DNA from: Bacillota bacterium
Lineage (GTDB): Bacteria; Bacillota; Sulfobacillia; Sulfobacillales; Sulfobacillaceae
Assembly: GCA_026627065.1 (NCBI GenBank)
Contig: JAPNUO010000002.1
Span: 1-64,000, forward strand
DNA length: 64,000 bases
Direction: 5' to 3'
Shown here in pieces: positions 45,082 through 54,685 of the stretch (position 1 is the first letter of the stretch; each line of letters begins with the position of its first letter). The notes under the pieces are model-generated. The model saw nothing but the letters and a program-made list of their open reading frames with translations, searched no databases and had not been told where the DNA came from. A program made the position numbers and the translations under genes.

Positions 45082-47643
45082 TTAGGACCCAAAATGCGCC
45101 TGACTCGCCTCCCACGCTTGAGCCACCGGCCACGTCCATCCGCCAATTTGCACCAGATAGTTTTCAATGGCCAAGGGCGGCGCCCCCGCCTGCTGAAGCG
45201 CCGCGACACCCGCCCCAAGGGAGACGTTGGACGCAGTCCAGGTGGGAATAATGCCGAGCTTTTGATACAGGGCCGCGAATTGCCCTTGCTGGACCGCCGA
45301 CACATGGTGCTGCAGGCCCACGCCGCGCCCGGACAGGATGGCCGAAAGGTAACTGGAATCCAGCCCTTCGCCATTAAAGGAGGCCCCCGCCAACACCGCC
45401 GCTCGCTCTTCCACGTAGCCCACGGAGGATCCCCAGGCCACCGCGTCCGGCGGATTGTAGCCGTCGTTGGCGATCACTACCCCCTTGACCCCGTCGACCA
45501 TGACCGTTTCCGGCAAGAACGTCGGCGGCACAAATGGCACGTCGGTTGTTCCGGACGTCGACGACGAAGCCGGCGGAGCACTCGCCACCGTCAAATCCAT
45601 CCCAGCCATCATGCCCCCTGAAAGACTCGCCGACAGCGAGGCCAGTTCAGGGGTGGCAGGGGCCGTCCAGTCGATCGTCAACGGGCTCGCGGCGGAGGTC
45701 GCCGTGGCGTCTGCCCACGTGCCGGTGGAGGCATGAAGCGATAGCGAAAGCCCGCTCACGGCCACGGGAGTGAGGCCGGAGGTCGTCAACGTGTCGTAGA
45801 TGACATTAACGGTCATCGGCACCGAATCCCCCTCGGCGGCGATCGCGCTGGGCGCCGTCAGCGTCACCACGGCATCCTCCGGAAGGTACGGCAAGCCGTT
45901 TTGGATGGCGGAGGCCTGACTCCACGTTGGGCTCGTCATCCACGGTGAAAAGGGACTCGTGGCGTCCGTAAAGGGCATCGCCATGCCCGAAAGGGTAGCG
46001 GAGGTCACGTGGCTCTCCACACCGGCCGACCCTGATCCCACGGCCGTGGGTGCAGCGCTTTCAAGGTAGGTCGCGCCGTCGATCGTGCTGCTTCCCCCGT
46101 TAAAAGCCCCTACCAGGCCCCCTATCCAATGGGAGCCCGTAACGCTGCCAGTTTCGTAGACGCCGGAAACCACGCCTCCGTAGAAGGAGCCGACGACTCC
46201 CCCGGCGGCGTACGCCGCCTTTCCGGTCACGGTCCCCATGGCGTACGATTGCATGAGGGTGCCGCTGAAGAGGTAGCCGACTAGCCCCCCGTCGCCGTAG
46301 GAGGCACTCGAGTTGGCCCCGGTGACATTGCCCAGGGCAAAGGATCCCGACACCAACCCGTCTTGCTCATCCCCCACAAGCCCGCCGACATAGGTACCGC
46401 TGGCCACCGGACCGGTCGCAAAAGAGTCTTCCACATAAGGGTGCCCGCCGCCCCACATCGCGCCCACGAGGCCGCCATCGATCACGAAGCCTCCAGACCC
46501 TAAGACTGGGCCTTCCGCGTAGGCGTTGGCCACTACGCCTCCGCGCCATTGCTCCCCCACGAGGCCGCCGTTCGTCACACCCCTGGTGTCGTCCAAAGCG
46601 GTGGAAGCGCTGACCGTTCCCTGCGCCCAGGAGTTTTCCACCACCCCTCCGCTGGACTGCATTCCCACCAGGCCGCCGTTCATGTCGCCCCCCGTCACCG
46701 AGGCGTCGCTGTTGCTGACATTGATTGTCCCGCCCCCGGATTGGACGGCGACTATCCCGCCGGCAACTTGGCCCATGCTGACTGCCACCCGACCGCCGGT
46801 GTGGCTGTCCTCGATCACAGCACCGGCCTCTTGCTCGCCGACCAGGCCTCCGACATGGAGGTCGCCTATTGTCCCCTGGCCGCTCAGCGTCACTTCCAGG
46901 TTCGCCCCCGTAATGGTCGTACCGCGCTCTTGGAGGCCAACCAACCCGCCCACGGCCGGCACGGGAAACTCACCAACCACCGACGACTGGGCCACCGCCG
47001 TCATGTCCACGCTGCCCGTCACCTGGGCAATCATGCCCCCTTCTAGAGTCCCTACCAGCCCTCCCCAGTCCAGGGCTCCGGAGACACTAGCACTGCCCGT
47101 ACTCTGTTGAAGCGCAATATTTTCGATCGCGCCGCCGATTACCTCACCCGCGAGATCGCCTAAGCTGACTGCGGAAGACGCTTGGCTTCGCACCTGCACA
47201 TCATCCAGCGTCAGGTTAGCAATGTCGCCCTCCTCTACGCCAAAGAGCCCCACGGCGCCGGAACTGGTCGACGAGACGGCCAGCGTGAGCCCCGAAATCA
47301 CCGCGCCCTGGCCGTCGAATGAACCGGAAAAGGGAGTGGCCGGGCTGCCGAGGGGAATCCAGTTGTCGCCGCTGAGATTGTATGTGCCGGGGGACAGCGC
47401 GATGGAGGCATCCATATAGGTGACCGACGATCCGCTGGCAATGGCCTGGGTTTGATGGGTATCAATATATTCTAGCTGCGCTACGGTGGACACGTCCACG
47501 GTGCCGTTGACCACCGGCGGCGCCAAAGACGCCGCCCGCGCCACGCCCGTCCAGTCTAAGGCCGAGCCGGTTAGCAAGGTTCCGACGCTCAAGACTAAGG
47601 CGACCGATTTCTTGGTCCGAGGCTTTGACATGAATACCGTCAT
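45082..47643 (-). CDS. Large secreted GLUG-repeat protein
   Basis: About 853 aa. The signal peptide region is KKSVALVLSVGTLLTGSALD. Residues about 55-110 read VSTVAQLEYIDTHQ and WIPLGSPATPFSGSFDGQG, the usual opening of GLUG proteins. Then about 13 GLUG-type repeats follow (for example GGLVGEQEAGAVIEDSHTGG and GGLVGMQSSGGVVENSWAQG), forming a beta-solenoid. An Ig-like domain lies near 620-700, followed by a Ser/Thr/Pro linker and a unique C-terminal domain of 140 aa. There is no LPXTG or S-layer anchor that I can see. It is a probable adhesin or matrix protein. The start may be ATG 47643 or 47631. Confidence 0.83.
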   Translation of the reverse strand: MTVFMSKPRTKKSVALVLSVGTLLTGSALDWTGVARAASLAPPVVNGTVDVSTVAQLEYIDTHQTQAIASGSSVTYMDASIALSPGTYNLSGDNWIPLGSPATPFSGSFDGQGAVISGLTLAVSSTSSGAVGLFGVEEGDIANLTLDDVQVRSQASSAVSLGDLAGEVIGGAIENIALQQSTGSASVSGALDWGGLVGTLEGGMIAQVTGSVDMTAVAQSSVVGEFPVPAVGGLVGLQERGTTITGANLEVTLSGQGTIGDLHVGGLVGEQEAGAVIEDSHTGGRVAVSMGQVAGGIVAVQSGGGTINVSNSDASVTGGDMNGGLVGMQSSGGVVENSWAQGTVSASTALDDTRGVTNGGLVGEQWRGGVVANAYAEGPVLGSGGFVIDGGLVGAMWGGGHPYVEDSFATGPVASGTYVGGLVGDEQDGLVSGSFALGNVTGANSSASYGDGGLVGYLFSGTLMQSYAMGTVTGKAAYAAGGVVGSFYGGVVSGVYETGSVTGSHWIGGLVGAFNGGSSTIDGATYLESAAPTAVGSGSAGVESHVTSATLSGMAMPFTDATSPFSPWMTSPTWSQASAIQNGLPYLPEDAVVTLTAPSAIAAEGDSVPMTVNVIYDTLTTSGLTPVAVSGLSLSLHASTGTWADATATSAASPLTIDWTAPATPELASLSASLSGGMMAGMDLTVASAPPASSSTSGTTDVPFVPPTFLPETVMVDGVKGVVIANDGYNPPDAVAWGSSVGYVEERAAVLAGASFNGEGLDSSYLSAILSGRGVGLQHHVSAVQQGQFAALYQKLGIIPTWTASNVSLGAGVAALQQAGAPPLAIENYLVQIGGWTWPVAQAWEASQAHFGS

Positions 47644-47999
47644 GCTCCCTTCGGCGGTTTGAGTCAGAGGGATAAGCTTCCCCCCACTTCCGATGAATGG
47701 CCTGATTTTACCCAAGGACCATTCCGTCGGCAGTCTCAGAGAGAGTCTCATTTTTTACTTACTAATCGTTAGCATAGTGCAACGGTTTTACTCTCGTGTT
47801 TCGGGATCGTCTCTTACCGTGCCATGGCACCAACATCGAATCCATGGTTACTTTGAGAGCCATGCTGTCGTTTTACTCCAGGAAGGATGGCCGCCTGACG
47901 GCCGGGGACTGCCAAAGCCATCTCGCCCAGAAGCGGAAAGACCAGGAAAACTGATCTGATGATGAGAACTGCTGGAGAAGCCCGATGGGAGGAGTTTGC

Positions 48000-48557
48000 A
48001 TGAAAGCGCTCGCCAAGCTGAGCCTTATGGCGTTCGTGGTGCTGGGAAGCGCCGCGGTCCCGGTTCTTGCCCAAGCACGTACCCCAAGTCCTCGCGCCAT
48101 GCCCACCCGACTGACGATATCGCGCGTGGGCTTATTCGGCATCTCGGTCCCCAAATTTGCGGACACCGTCACTCAACCGGGTGTCGTGCGTCAACTCTAC
48201 CGACAACTGCGAGCACTGCCCGTCCGGCCTCTGCACCCTACTCACGGCGTCGACAATGGCGTTCCTCCCTTGGGATGGGACACCGGCTGGGGAGTCGCGC
48301 TCGAGCTTACCTTCTGGCACAACGGCCATCGCCTCCTCACCGTCGTCGACACGGGGCCGTTGCCGCTCTACCTCTCGCAGCACCACGCAGCCTACCTGCT
48401 GCTCAGCGCAAGCAGAATCGACACGAAAGCCTTAGACCGCCCTAGCATCTACGCAGCCACCAACCCAGGAAAGACTGCCCGCATTTTGCACGAAGTGTAC
48501 AATTTGCTTCCAATGAGTTCCCGCAAGTTTTTTCACCGTGCGGCAGCATTGCCTTAA
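48000..48557 (+). CDS. Secreted protein of unknown function
   Basis: 185 aa. A strong GGGAGGAG site 5 nt before ATG 48000 and a clear signal peptide (LAKLSLMAFVVLGSAAVPVLA) point to an exported protein. The mature part is basic and without cysteine. I recognise no family. It is divergent from the GLUG-repeat gene, and the shared upstream region holds GTCTC motifs like those before the beta-helix gene. Confidence 0.72.
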   Translation: MKALAKLSLMAFVVLGSAAVPVLAQARTPSPRAMPTRLTISRVGLFGISVPKFADTVTQPGVVRQLYRQLRALPVRPLHPTHGVDNGVPPLGWDTGWGVALELTFWHNGHRLLTVVDTGPLPLYLSQHHAAYLLLSASRIDTKALDRPSIYAATNPGKTARILHEVYNLLPMSSRKFFHRAAALP

Positions 48558-48764
48558 CGGTTGGCGATTGCTCGCCGCCGACCGCAAAACACGCGTCACA
48601 AGTGCAGTCCTCAAAAAAGCAACGAATCCTTTGTGTTGCGGGTCCCCGCACTCTCGTGGCTGTCAAAACGGCATGCGCCTTTTCAACGTGAACAAACAAA
48701 AAATAGCGAGTCACCACCCACTAATCTTTCTTTCACTATTTAAAAACAGTATTAGCAATACCTA

Positions 48765-48794
48765 TTTACAGAAGTGTATATGGTGTTTTATAAT
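48765..48794 (+). promoter_or_regulatory. Strong promoter before the methyltransferase pair
   Basis: TTTACA (48765-48770), 18 nt, TATAAT (48789-48794), in a distinctly AT-rich stretch of about 80 bp, unlike the rest of the window. Such composition often marks imported DNA. Confidence 0.7.
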
Positions 48795-48819
48795 AACGTC
48801 ATTAATTCTAGGAGAGGTG

Positions 48820-49506
48820 ATGGAAATGGCATCGATTACCGCGCACATGCTGGTGGGAAAGGTGGATGACTACCATGGAGGCATTATTCCGACCTACGAG
48901 TTATATCTCTGGGAGAACAGCCGTCCCGCGTGGATCCTCGTCAAAGCCGATACTACTGCTGCTCCCACCCGGCACCAGCCATGGAAAAAGGTCGTGTGGA
49001 TCCCTACAGTCGAGCACATGTTGGAAGATGCGGTGGCAATGGCGGGCCTGCATGCAATCGAGGATCCCGATGTCGTAGAGCTCGGATATGAACTGGGGAT
49101 AGCAAAGAAGGAACGCGTTGAGCTCTATCGCGACATCAGTGCCGAAGACCGAGCCCGATTGTACATGGCCGCTCGTCGCATCAGTTGGCAAACCAAGGTA
49201 AGCCTGTCGGTATTTAGCGAGTCGACGATTCTTAGACAACTTCCTATCCTCTCTCACTATGACCTCGATGTGGAAGTGTGTGCGCCGACGTATCTCCGAG
49301 AGCACTCCATGTGGCGACAGAGGCCGCTGGTATTGGGGAGTCTCGACGCTCCAGAGAGGCTTGAAGAGCAGAGGTCCCCTTCTCCTGAAACGAAAGAGGA
49401 GGAACGCCGGCCGATACCAGGGACCCCAACGATCGGTGGACAGCGCAACGCTCACCTGCGCGTCGTTTCGGAACGCCGTAAAAATCACGAAACGGACAAA
49501 AGCTAA
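48820..49506 (+). CDS. Unknown protein encoded upstream of a methyltransferase
   Basis: 228 aa. ATG 48820 (or 48826) follows AGGAGAGGTG. The first 170 residues are a compact globular sequence (YHGGIIPTYELYLWENS, HMLEDAVAMAGLHAI, DISAEDRARLYMAARRISW); the last 60 are charged and low in complexity, probably disordered. I recognise no family. It is the first gene after a strong promoter, and the methyltransferase/specificity fusion follows 166 nt later, so they probably form one unit. A 50-codon open frame at 49510-49662 lies between them, without a clear ribosome site. Confidence 0.65.
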   Translation: MEMASITAHMLVGKVDDYHGGIIPTYELYLWENSRPAWILVKADTTAAPTRHQPWKKVVWIPTVEHMLEDAVAMAGLHAIEDPDVVELGYELGIAKKERVELYRDISAEDRARLYMAARRISWQTKVSLSVFSESTILRQLPILSHYDLDVEVCAPTYLREHSMWRQRPLVLGSLDAPERLEEQRSPSPETKEEERRPIPGTPTIGGQRNAHLRVVSERRKNHETDKS

Positions 49507-49672
49507 CCCATGCGGCACATCGCTTGGGAATACACGGTCGTCTTTGGCGAGAGGGAAGTGCCGGCCCCGTGTCGAGCCGAGCAACGGTGCAGATATTCTG
49601 GCCTGGTGGTTCACGCGCTTACCCTGACCATACGATTATCGGTTGGCAAAATTATCGTTTGAGGTGAGGAAC

Positions 49673-51619
49673 ATGCCTATCCTGACAACAAAAGACATCC
49701 TGCGCACATTGGAGATCATGGTCGACGAAGCCCGAAGGGACATGGACACGGTGGACGCCGCGCGCTTGGTCACGGCCCTATGGACCTTAAAAGTGCTCGT
49801 CGACAATCAAGAGGACGTTCACCTCAAATTGGCGACGGAGTGGAGGTCCATCTTGTCTTCAGGAGAGGAGGCGGCCCAACACATTGCACGCGTGGCGCAA
49901 TCGGTCGAGCACCAAATGCCGTTTTTGTCCGGGGTTTTCACCGCGTTTTCCTGGCAGGACGTGCAGATCAAGCTGCTCTATCGACTGGCATGGGAACTGG
50001 ACCAGCTAGAGACCCGCTATGCCTCCCTGGAGAATGCCGACCCGCTGAACGGAACGGTGGCCAGCGCGGCTGATGTTTGGCTAGAGCGGATAACCTATTG
50101 GTCCGCAAGCAGAACACGAGAGTTTTTCCCGCCGCGCGCCATTAACGAACTGGCCGCTCGTTTACTCAGTGTGCGCGGAGGAACCATATACGATGGAACC
50201 TCCGGCACTGGAGGTATGTTAATTGAAGCGACAAGAGAAGCCCGACGACATGGAAGCCATTCTTTCCAGCTTTACGGTCAAGAGAGACACCCTGCCACTT
50301 GGGCCCTCGGACAAATGAACCTCCTGCTGCACGGCCTGATCCCTGACCATGTGGCGGCAGGGGATGTGTTGAGGGATCCACATTGGCTGACCGATCAGCG
50401 CCGGTTGATGGCGTTTGATTACGTGCTCATGAGCCCTCCTTTTGCGCGGAGATTGCCGGACCGAGAATTGTTTGAAGCGGATCCCTTCGGCCGGTACCTC
50501 TATGGTCCGCCGAGCGCCGCCTTTGCCGACATGGCGTTCGTCCAGCACGCTATCGCGTCTTTGTCCGACCACGGAAAAGCCGTCGTCGTGCAGCCGTACG
50601 GTGCCCTCTTTCGCACGGGCACTGACGAAATTATTCGCAAGGGAATATTAGAAGATGGTCTCATGGAGGCCGTCATTTTTCTCCCGCGAAATCTTTGGCG
50701 GCATACAGGCGCGCCGGCGGCTTTAATGGTGCTGAACAAACGCAATCCCCATCCGAATCACGTGCTCTTAATCAAGGCGGATGAGGAATTTGAGCGAAGC
50801 CGGATTCGAAGTGTCTTGCGGCCAACCGACATTGAGAAGATCTGCGCGACATATCAGAATGCCCAAGAAATAGCTAGATACAGCCGCCTGGTTGGAATCA
50901 CGGAGATCGCGTACAACGGGTGGAACCTCAACTTCACCCGCTATTTCGAAACCGCCACGGTGGACAGCAAGGTCGGTCGCGTCCAAGTGTCTTTGGCTGG
51001 ATACGAATCCTCGGCAACACCGAAAGTGCGTTTGGCCGACATTGCTGACATTGAGCGGGGCTTTGGGACACCGAAGGAACCCCCGGCCGACGAAGAGGCG
51101 GCCACGCACCGGCTCATCAACCTCAGCGATGTCGACGACGCGGGCATCCATGTGGAAACCGCGACCCCCATCGGCGGAGACCGGCGGAAGTTGGCGGGCT
51201 ATGAGCTCCAACCGGGGGATGTGATTCTCTCAAGCCGGGGAACCGTTCTCAAGGTGGCTGTGGTTCCCGAAACCGCCGAACGCTTAGTGGCCTCCGCCAA
51301 CTTCATCGTAATTCGGCTCAAACCCGGCTACGACCCTGCGTTTCTCAAAGCCTTTCTGGAAAGCCCGGTGGGCCGGCACTTATTAGAGCAGCACCAACGC
51401 GGCTCGGCCGTCCGTGTGTTGAGCCATCGCGACGTAGGAGAGATTCGGATCCCTCAACTGCCGTTAGGGGTCCAGCGCCAAATCGCTGCCGCGTCGAAAC
51501 AAGCTGAAGAGGAGCTGTCGCGAGCCATCCGGAGCGCGGAACGCCGGTATCAAGCGCGGTGGAATCAGATTTTCCAGGCGATGGCGATTGCCGATGCCAT
51601 TCAGGCGGAGGAGCCTTAA
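49673..51619 (+). CDS. DNA methyltransferase (HsdM-like) fused to an HsdS-type target recognition domain
   Basis: 648 aa. ATG 49673 has GAGGTGAGGA just upstream. It has a helical N-terminus (1-140), then the N6_Mtase core: REFFPPRAINELAARLL, SAM motif I IYDGTSGTGGML (near 174) and motif IV VLMSPPFARR (near 254). Motif IV is SPPF rather than the NPPF/Y of adenine methylases. From about 450 to the end is one specificity half: KVRLADIADIERGFG, GDVILSSRGTV, LESPVGRHLLEQHQRG, IPQLPLGVQRQIAA, then a coiled-coil spacer helix. No restriction subunit is near. It could be an orphan or epigenetic methylase, or part of a defence system with the unknown upstream protein. Confidence 0.85.
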   Translation: MPILTTKDILRTLEIMVDEARRDMDTVDAARLVTALWTLKVLVDNQEDVHLKLATEWRSILSSGEEAAQHIARVAQSVEHQMPFLSGVFTAFSWQDVQIKLLYRLAWELDQLETRYASLENADPLNGTVASAADVWLERITYWSASRTREFFPPRAINELAARLLSVRGGTIYDGTSGTGGMLIEATREARRHGSHSFQLYGQERHPATWALGQMNLLLHGLIPDHVAAGDVLRDPHWLTDQRRLMAFDYVLMSPPFARRLPDRELFEADPFGRYLYGPPSAAFADMAFVQHAIASLSDHGKAVVVQPYGALFRTGTDEIIRKGILEDGLMEAVIFLPRNLWRHTGAPAALMVLNKRNPHPNHVLLIKADEEFERSRIRSVLRPTDIEKICATYQNAQEIARYSRLVGITEIAYNGWNLNFTRYFETATVDSKVGRVQVSLAGYESSATPKVRLADIADIERGFGTPKEPPADEEAATHRLINLSDVDDAGIHVETATPIGGDRRKLAGYELQPGDVILSSRGTVLKVAVVPETAERLVASANFIVIRLKPGYDPAFLKAFLESPVGRHLLEQHQRGSAVRVLSHRDVGEIRIPQLPLGVQRQIAAASKQAEEELSRAIRSAERRYQARWNQIFQAMAIADAIQAEEP

Positions 51620-51826
51620 CGTCCTTGAGCCAGGACGGCACGCGGGAGAGTGGACACAAGGGGCTGGGGGCAGCAGGAGCGTCTCTGCAATACAGGGAAA
51701 GAGGGCATGGTTGCTATCCTACCGCATTGAGTCGCAAGCGCCGCTACGAATCTCAGCGGTGATAAGACACAAAAATCTGGAAGGGCGGGGCAGCCACGGG
51801 ATCCCGTAAAGACATCGCAGAAGATC

Positions 51827-52244
51827 TCAACAATCAGGCGCGGCCCAATACGTAGCTGCGGAATAGGGGGTGATAGAGTTGATATTCACCGCGGCCACTG
51901 CGCACCACCAGTCCCTTGCGCAAAAGGCGCGGGAGGAGAGCGGTACCCGAGCGGCCGATGCGCTGCGCAAGCGGCGCGTCATCTGCGGCCTGGGCCATGG
52001 CCACCAATACCTCCCGTTCAGACTGCCAATCGACTGCGAATCGCTCGGCAGCCAGGTGCTCGGCGATTTGAGGCCACAACGCCTCGAGATTTTTCCCTTG
52101 GATGTGATTCCATCCCTGCTGCATAGTCTCATGGACGACGTCTCGAATCACAAAGGTCACAAAAAAGGGATGGCCTCCGGTTAGCCGCCACACCGCCTCC
52201 ACCGCCGACTCATCCACTGTCACCCCGCCGCCTGCCGCTACCAA
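51827..52244 (-). pseudogene. C-terminal fragment of an AAA/STAND-type ATPase
   Basis: 136 codons reading VDESAVEAVWRLTGGHPFFV and LAQRIGRSGTALLPRLLRKG, and ending YQLYHPLFRSYVLGR: the lid plus winged-helix end of archaeal-type AAA ATPases (often adjacent to mobile elements). The ATP-binding Walker A and B parts are missing; the frame opens abruptly 130 nt before the divergent padR gene. It is therefore a 5'-truncated relic. Confidence 0.65.
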
Positions 52245-52323
52245 AACAACCGCCCGCCAGGGGCATCCCCTCGGCGCCAGCTATCGTCGACCGACCCCTT
52301 GCGTCGTCGTTACGAATGTTCTA

Positions 52324-52359
52324 ATATCTCGATTAGATATATCGATCAGATATATCGAT
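52324..52359. promoter_or_regulatory. Probable PadR operator
   Basis: ATATCT (52324-52329), 5 nt, AGATAT (52335-52340) is a perfect inverted repeat. The 12-mer AGATATATCGAT then repeats directly at 52335 and 52348 (13-nt step). The array sits immediately before the padR ribosome site (CAGGAGA), which fits autorepression by a PadR dimer. Confidence 0.7.
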
Positions 52360-52372
52360 TCAGGAGATTGTC

Positions 52373-52909
52373 ATGTACGAACTGTTTGTGCTCGGTGAGC
52401 TGTGCGACAAGCCCATGCACGGCTACTGGTTGCATCATGTGTTGTCCCAAATGCTGCCGCTGCGCCCGGTGAGCTGGGGCAGTCTTTATCCTGTACTTCA
52501 GCGTCTGGAAGAGCAAGGGGCGATCGAGATCGTTCCGGATTCATCCGACTCCGGACGCCCACGCAAGATTTACCGACTGACGGCGATGGGCCGGCGCCGC
52601 TTTCTCGCCTTGATGATGGAGCCGATTGCGCCTTCGCCCGACGCCGACGAAATCTTCCGCATCAAGCTCAGCAAATTTCATTTGCTGGAGCCGGCGGACC
52701 GGGTGGCCGTAGCCCGCCAATACTTCGAGGTCTTGGAGATGATTGCCGAGTCGCTAGCCGAGACCCAGGCGCGGGTCGCCAACGAGCCCAATATCGGGGA
52801 TCGCGAACGTTCCCAGATCATGACGGTGATTAGCTACGAGAAAGCGATGTCCGACGCACGCTTGAAGTGGATGGATCACTATATCAGAACCCTGGATGGG
52901 GAGGAGTAA
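52373..52909 (+). CDS. PadR-family transcriptional regulator
   Basis: 178 aa. The N-terminal winged helix has MHGYWLHHVLSQ, VSWGSLYPVLQRLEEQGAIE (recognition part) and GRPRKIYRLTAMGRRRF (wing). The C-terminal helices (about 100-178) form the Vir-type dimer domain. It is likely a ligand-released repressor of itself and the exporter gene 3 nt downstream. Confidence 0.93.
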   Translation: MYELFVLGELCDKPMHGYWLHHVLSQMLPLRPVSWGSLYPVLQRLEEQGAIEIVPDSSDSGRPRKIYRLTAMGRRRFLALMMEPIAPSPDADEIFRIKLSKFHLLEPADRVAVARQYFEVLEMIAESLAETQARVANEPNIGDRERSQIMTVISYEKAMSDARLKWMDHYIRTLDGEE

Positions 52910-52912
52910 TCC

Positions 52913-54685
52913 ATGACCGCTGACGGGATCCAGAACGATCCGCGACGCTGGTGGGCGCTGGGCGCAATCTCCTTCGGCCTCTTTATGGCGCTACTCGATA
53001 TTACGGTGGTCAATGTGGCGCTGCCCGCCATTCAGCGGGGCGTGCACGCGTCGTTCAACAGTCTGGAATGGGTTGTCAACGCGTACGCGTTGCCGGTGGC
53101 GGTGTTGCTCATCACCTCGAGTCGCTTGGGCGACCTGATGGGCCGCAAGCGCGTCTTCTTAGGGGGCATGGCTGTGTTCACGCTGGGCTCCCTGTCCTGC
53201 GCGGTGTCGGCCCATTTGCACATCGACTCGCTCAGCCGCGCGACGGTATTGAACCTTTCCCGGGCGCTGCAGGGCGTGGGCGGATCGGCGATGCTGCCGT
53301 TATCCCTGTCCTTGATAACGGCGACTTTTCACGGCCGCGAACGCGGAACCGCCTTTGGTATCTGGGGCGGCGTGAGCGGGCTGGCGTTGGCCGTGGGCCC
53401 GTTGGTCGGCGGGCTGCTGGTTGCCAAGGTCGGCTGGCCCTCGATATTTTATCTGAACGTGCCCACCGGGATTCTGGGCATTATTCTGGGCACCTGGGCG
53501 ATTCATGACTCGCGGGATCAGCGCGCCGGGCGTCACATCGACGTCTACGGGCTGGTGACCCTCACGGTGAGTTTGTTTTGCCTGGTCCTGGCTTTAATGA
53601 AGGGCAACGACAAAGGGTGGCATTCGGCCTATATCCTGACGCTGTTCATCGTGGGCGGCGTCGCTTTGGCCGCCTTTATCATTGGCGAACTCTTGATCAA
53701 GTCACCGATGCTGAATCCGCGGCTGTTTGCTTCACCGACGTTTACCGGCGCGGCCGTCGCCGTGTTCATGTTGAGTGCCGGCTTGTACGCGCTCTTCTTC
53801 TACCTCAGCTTGTACATGCAAAACTATCTCGGGTACGATGCGCTTCAAACCGGACTCCGGTTTTTGCCGCTTTCAGCCTTAGTCCTGGTCACCGCCCCCG
53901 TTGCCGGCCGGATGAGCGATCGCATCAGTCCAAAGTGGATTTTAAGCGCGGGATTGGCGTTCATACTAGCCGGTCTGCTGTTGCTGACGCGCCTCGGGCA
54001 TGCGGTTGTGGCCGCCGATTGGACCATGCTGTTACCCGGACTGATTTTGGCGGGGCTTGGCAACGGAATGGTCAATCCGCCGATTTCCACGCTGGCGATG
54101 GGAAGCGTCGATCCCCGGTATATCGGCATGGCCTCGGGCACGAACAATGTGGCTCGCCAGACCGGCGTCGCCTTCGGGATTGCGGCCGAAGGAGCCTTTT
54201 TGGCGAATCGCTACCGATATTTGGTCCGTCGACAGATCATGCACCTGGCGGCGCCGTTGTCTCACGGGGCCCGGCTGGCGATTGTGCGGGCCATCAGGCA
54301 GGCGGGACCTATCGCCGGCAGCGAGGGGCTTCGCGGCGCGTCCCGGGCCTATCGCGCCAACCCGCTGTTTCCGACCTTGGTCACCGTGGCGCGTCATGCC
54401 TTTTTGTTGGGGACGCGCGATACCGTGTGGCTAGCGGCCCTGTTAATCGCGGTAGGGCTGGCGGCAACTCTCACGTTGGTGCGCAGCCGAGACGCCGTCC
54501 ATCATCAGCATGCGCCGTCGGTGAACACAGCCGACCCGTCGCGGACGGCGCTGATTCTCGCCTTGGCCGCCGCTTGGGAGGCCCGCGACGGAGCTCGGCC
54601 GGGCGCATCCCTGGAGCAGCAGCGGTATTTGCGGGATGCTCTGAATCTTCTCGCGCTGATACTGAACCAGAAACGCCGAGGTTGA
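52913..54685 (+). CDS. DHA2-family (EmrB/QacA-type) multidrug efflux transporter
   Basis: 590 aa, 14 transmembrane helices. Family motifs are LDITVVNVALPAIQR (motif D1 in TM1), SRLGDLMGRKRVFLGGM (motif A) and GVSGLALAVGPLVGGLLV (motif C, antiporter). The C-terminal 100 residues extend beyond the last helix and are hydrophilic. It expels drugs or organic cations in exchange for protons. It starts 3 nt after padR and is surely co-transcribed. Confidence 0.93.
   Translation: MTADGIQNDPRRWWALGAISFGLFMALLDITVVNVALPAIQRGVHASFNSLEWVVNAYALPVAVLLITSSRLGDLMGRKRVFLGGMAVFTLGSLSCAVSAHLHIDSLSRATVLNLSRALQGVGGSAMLPLSLSLITATFHGRERGTAFGIWGGVSGLALAVGPLVGGLLVAKVGWPSIFYLNVPTGILGIILGTWAIHDSRDQRAGRHIDVYGLVTLTVSLFCLVLALMKGNDKGWHSAYILTLFIVGGVALAAFIIGELLIKSPMLNPRLFASPTFTGAAVAVFMLSAGLYALFFYLSLYMQNYLGYDALQTGLRFLPLSALVLVTAPVAGRMSDRISPKWILSAGLAFILAGLLLLTRLGHAVVAADWTMLLPGLILAGLGNGMVNPPISTLAMGSVDPRYIGMASGTNNVARQTGVAFGIAAEGAFLANRYRYLVRRQIMHLAAPLSHGARLAIVRAIRQAGPIAGSEGLRGASRAYRANPLFPTLVTVARHAFLLGTRDTVWLAALLIAVGLAATLTLVRSRDAVHHQHAPSVNTADPSRTALILALAAAWEARDGARPGASLEQQRYLRDALNLLALILNQKRRG

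Noticed and set aside
49510-49662. 50-codon frame between the 228-aa gene and the methylase
   Set aside because: It has no clear ribosome site and no resemblance to a known protein, so it is mentioned only in the neighbour's entry.
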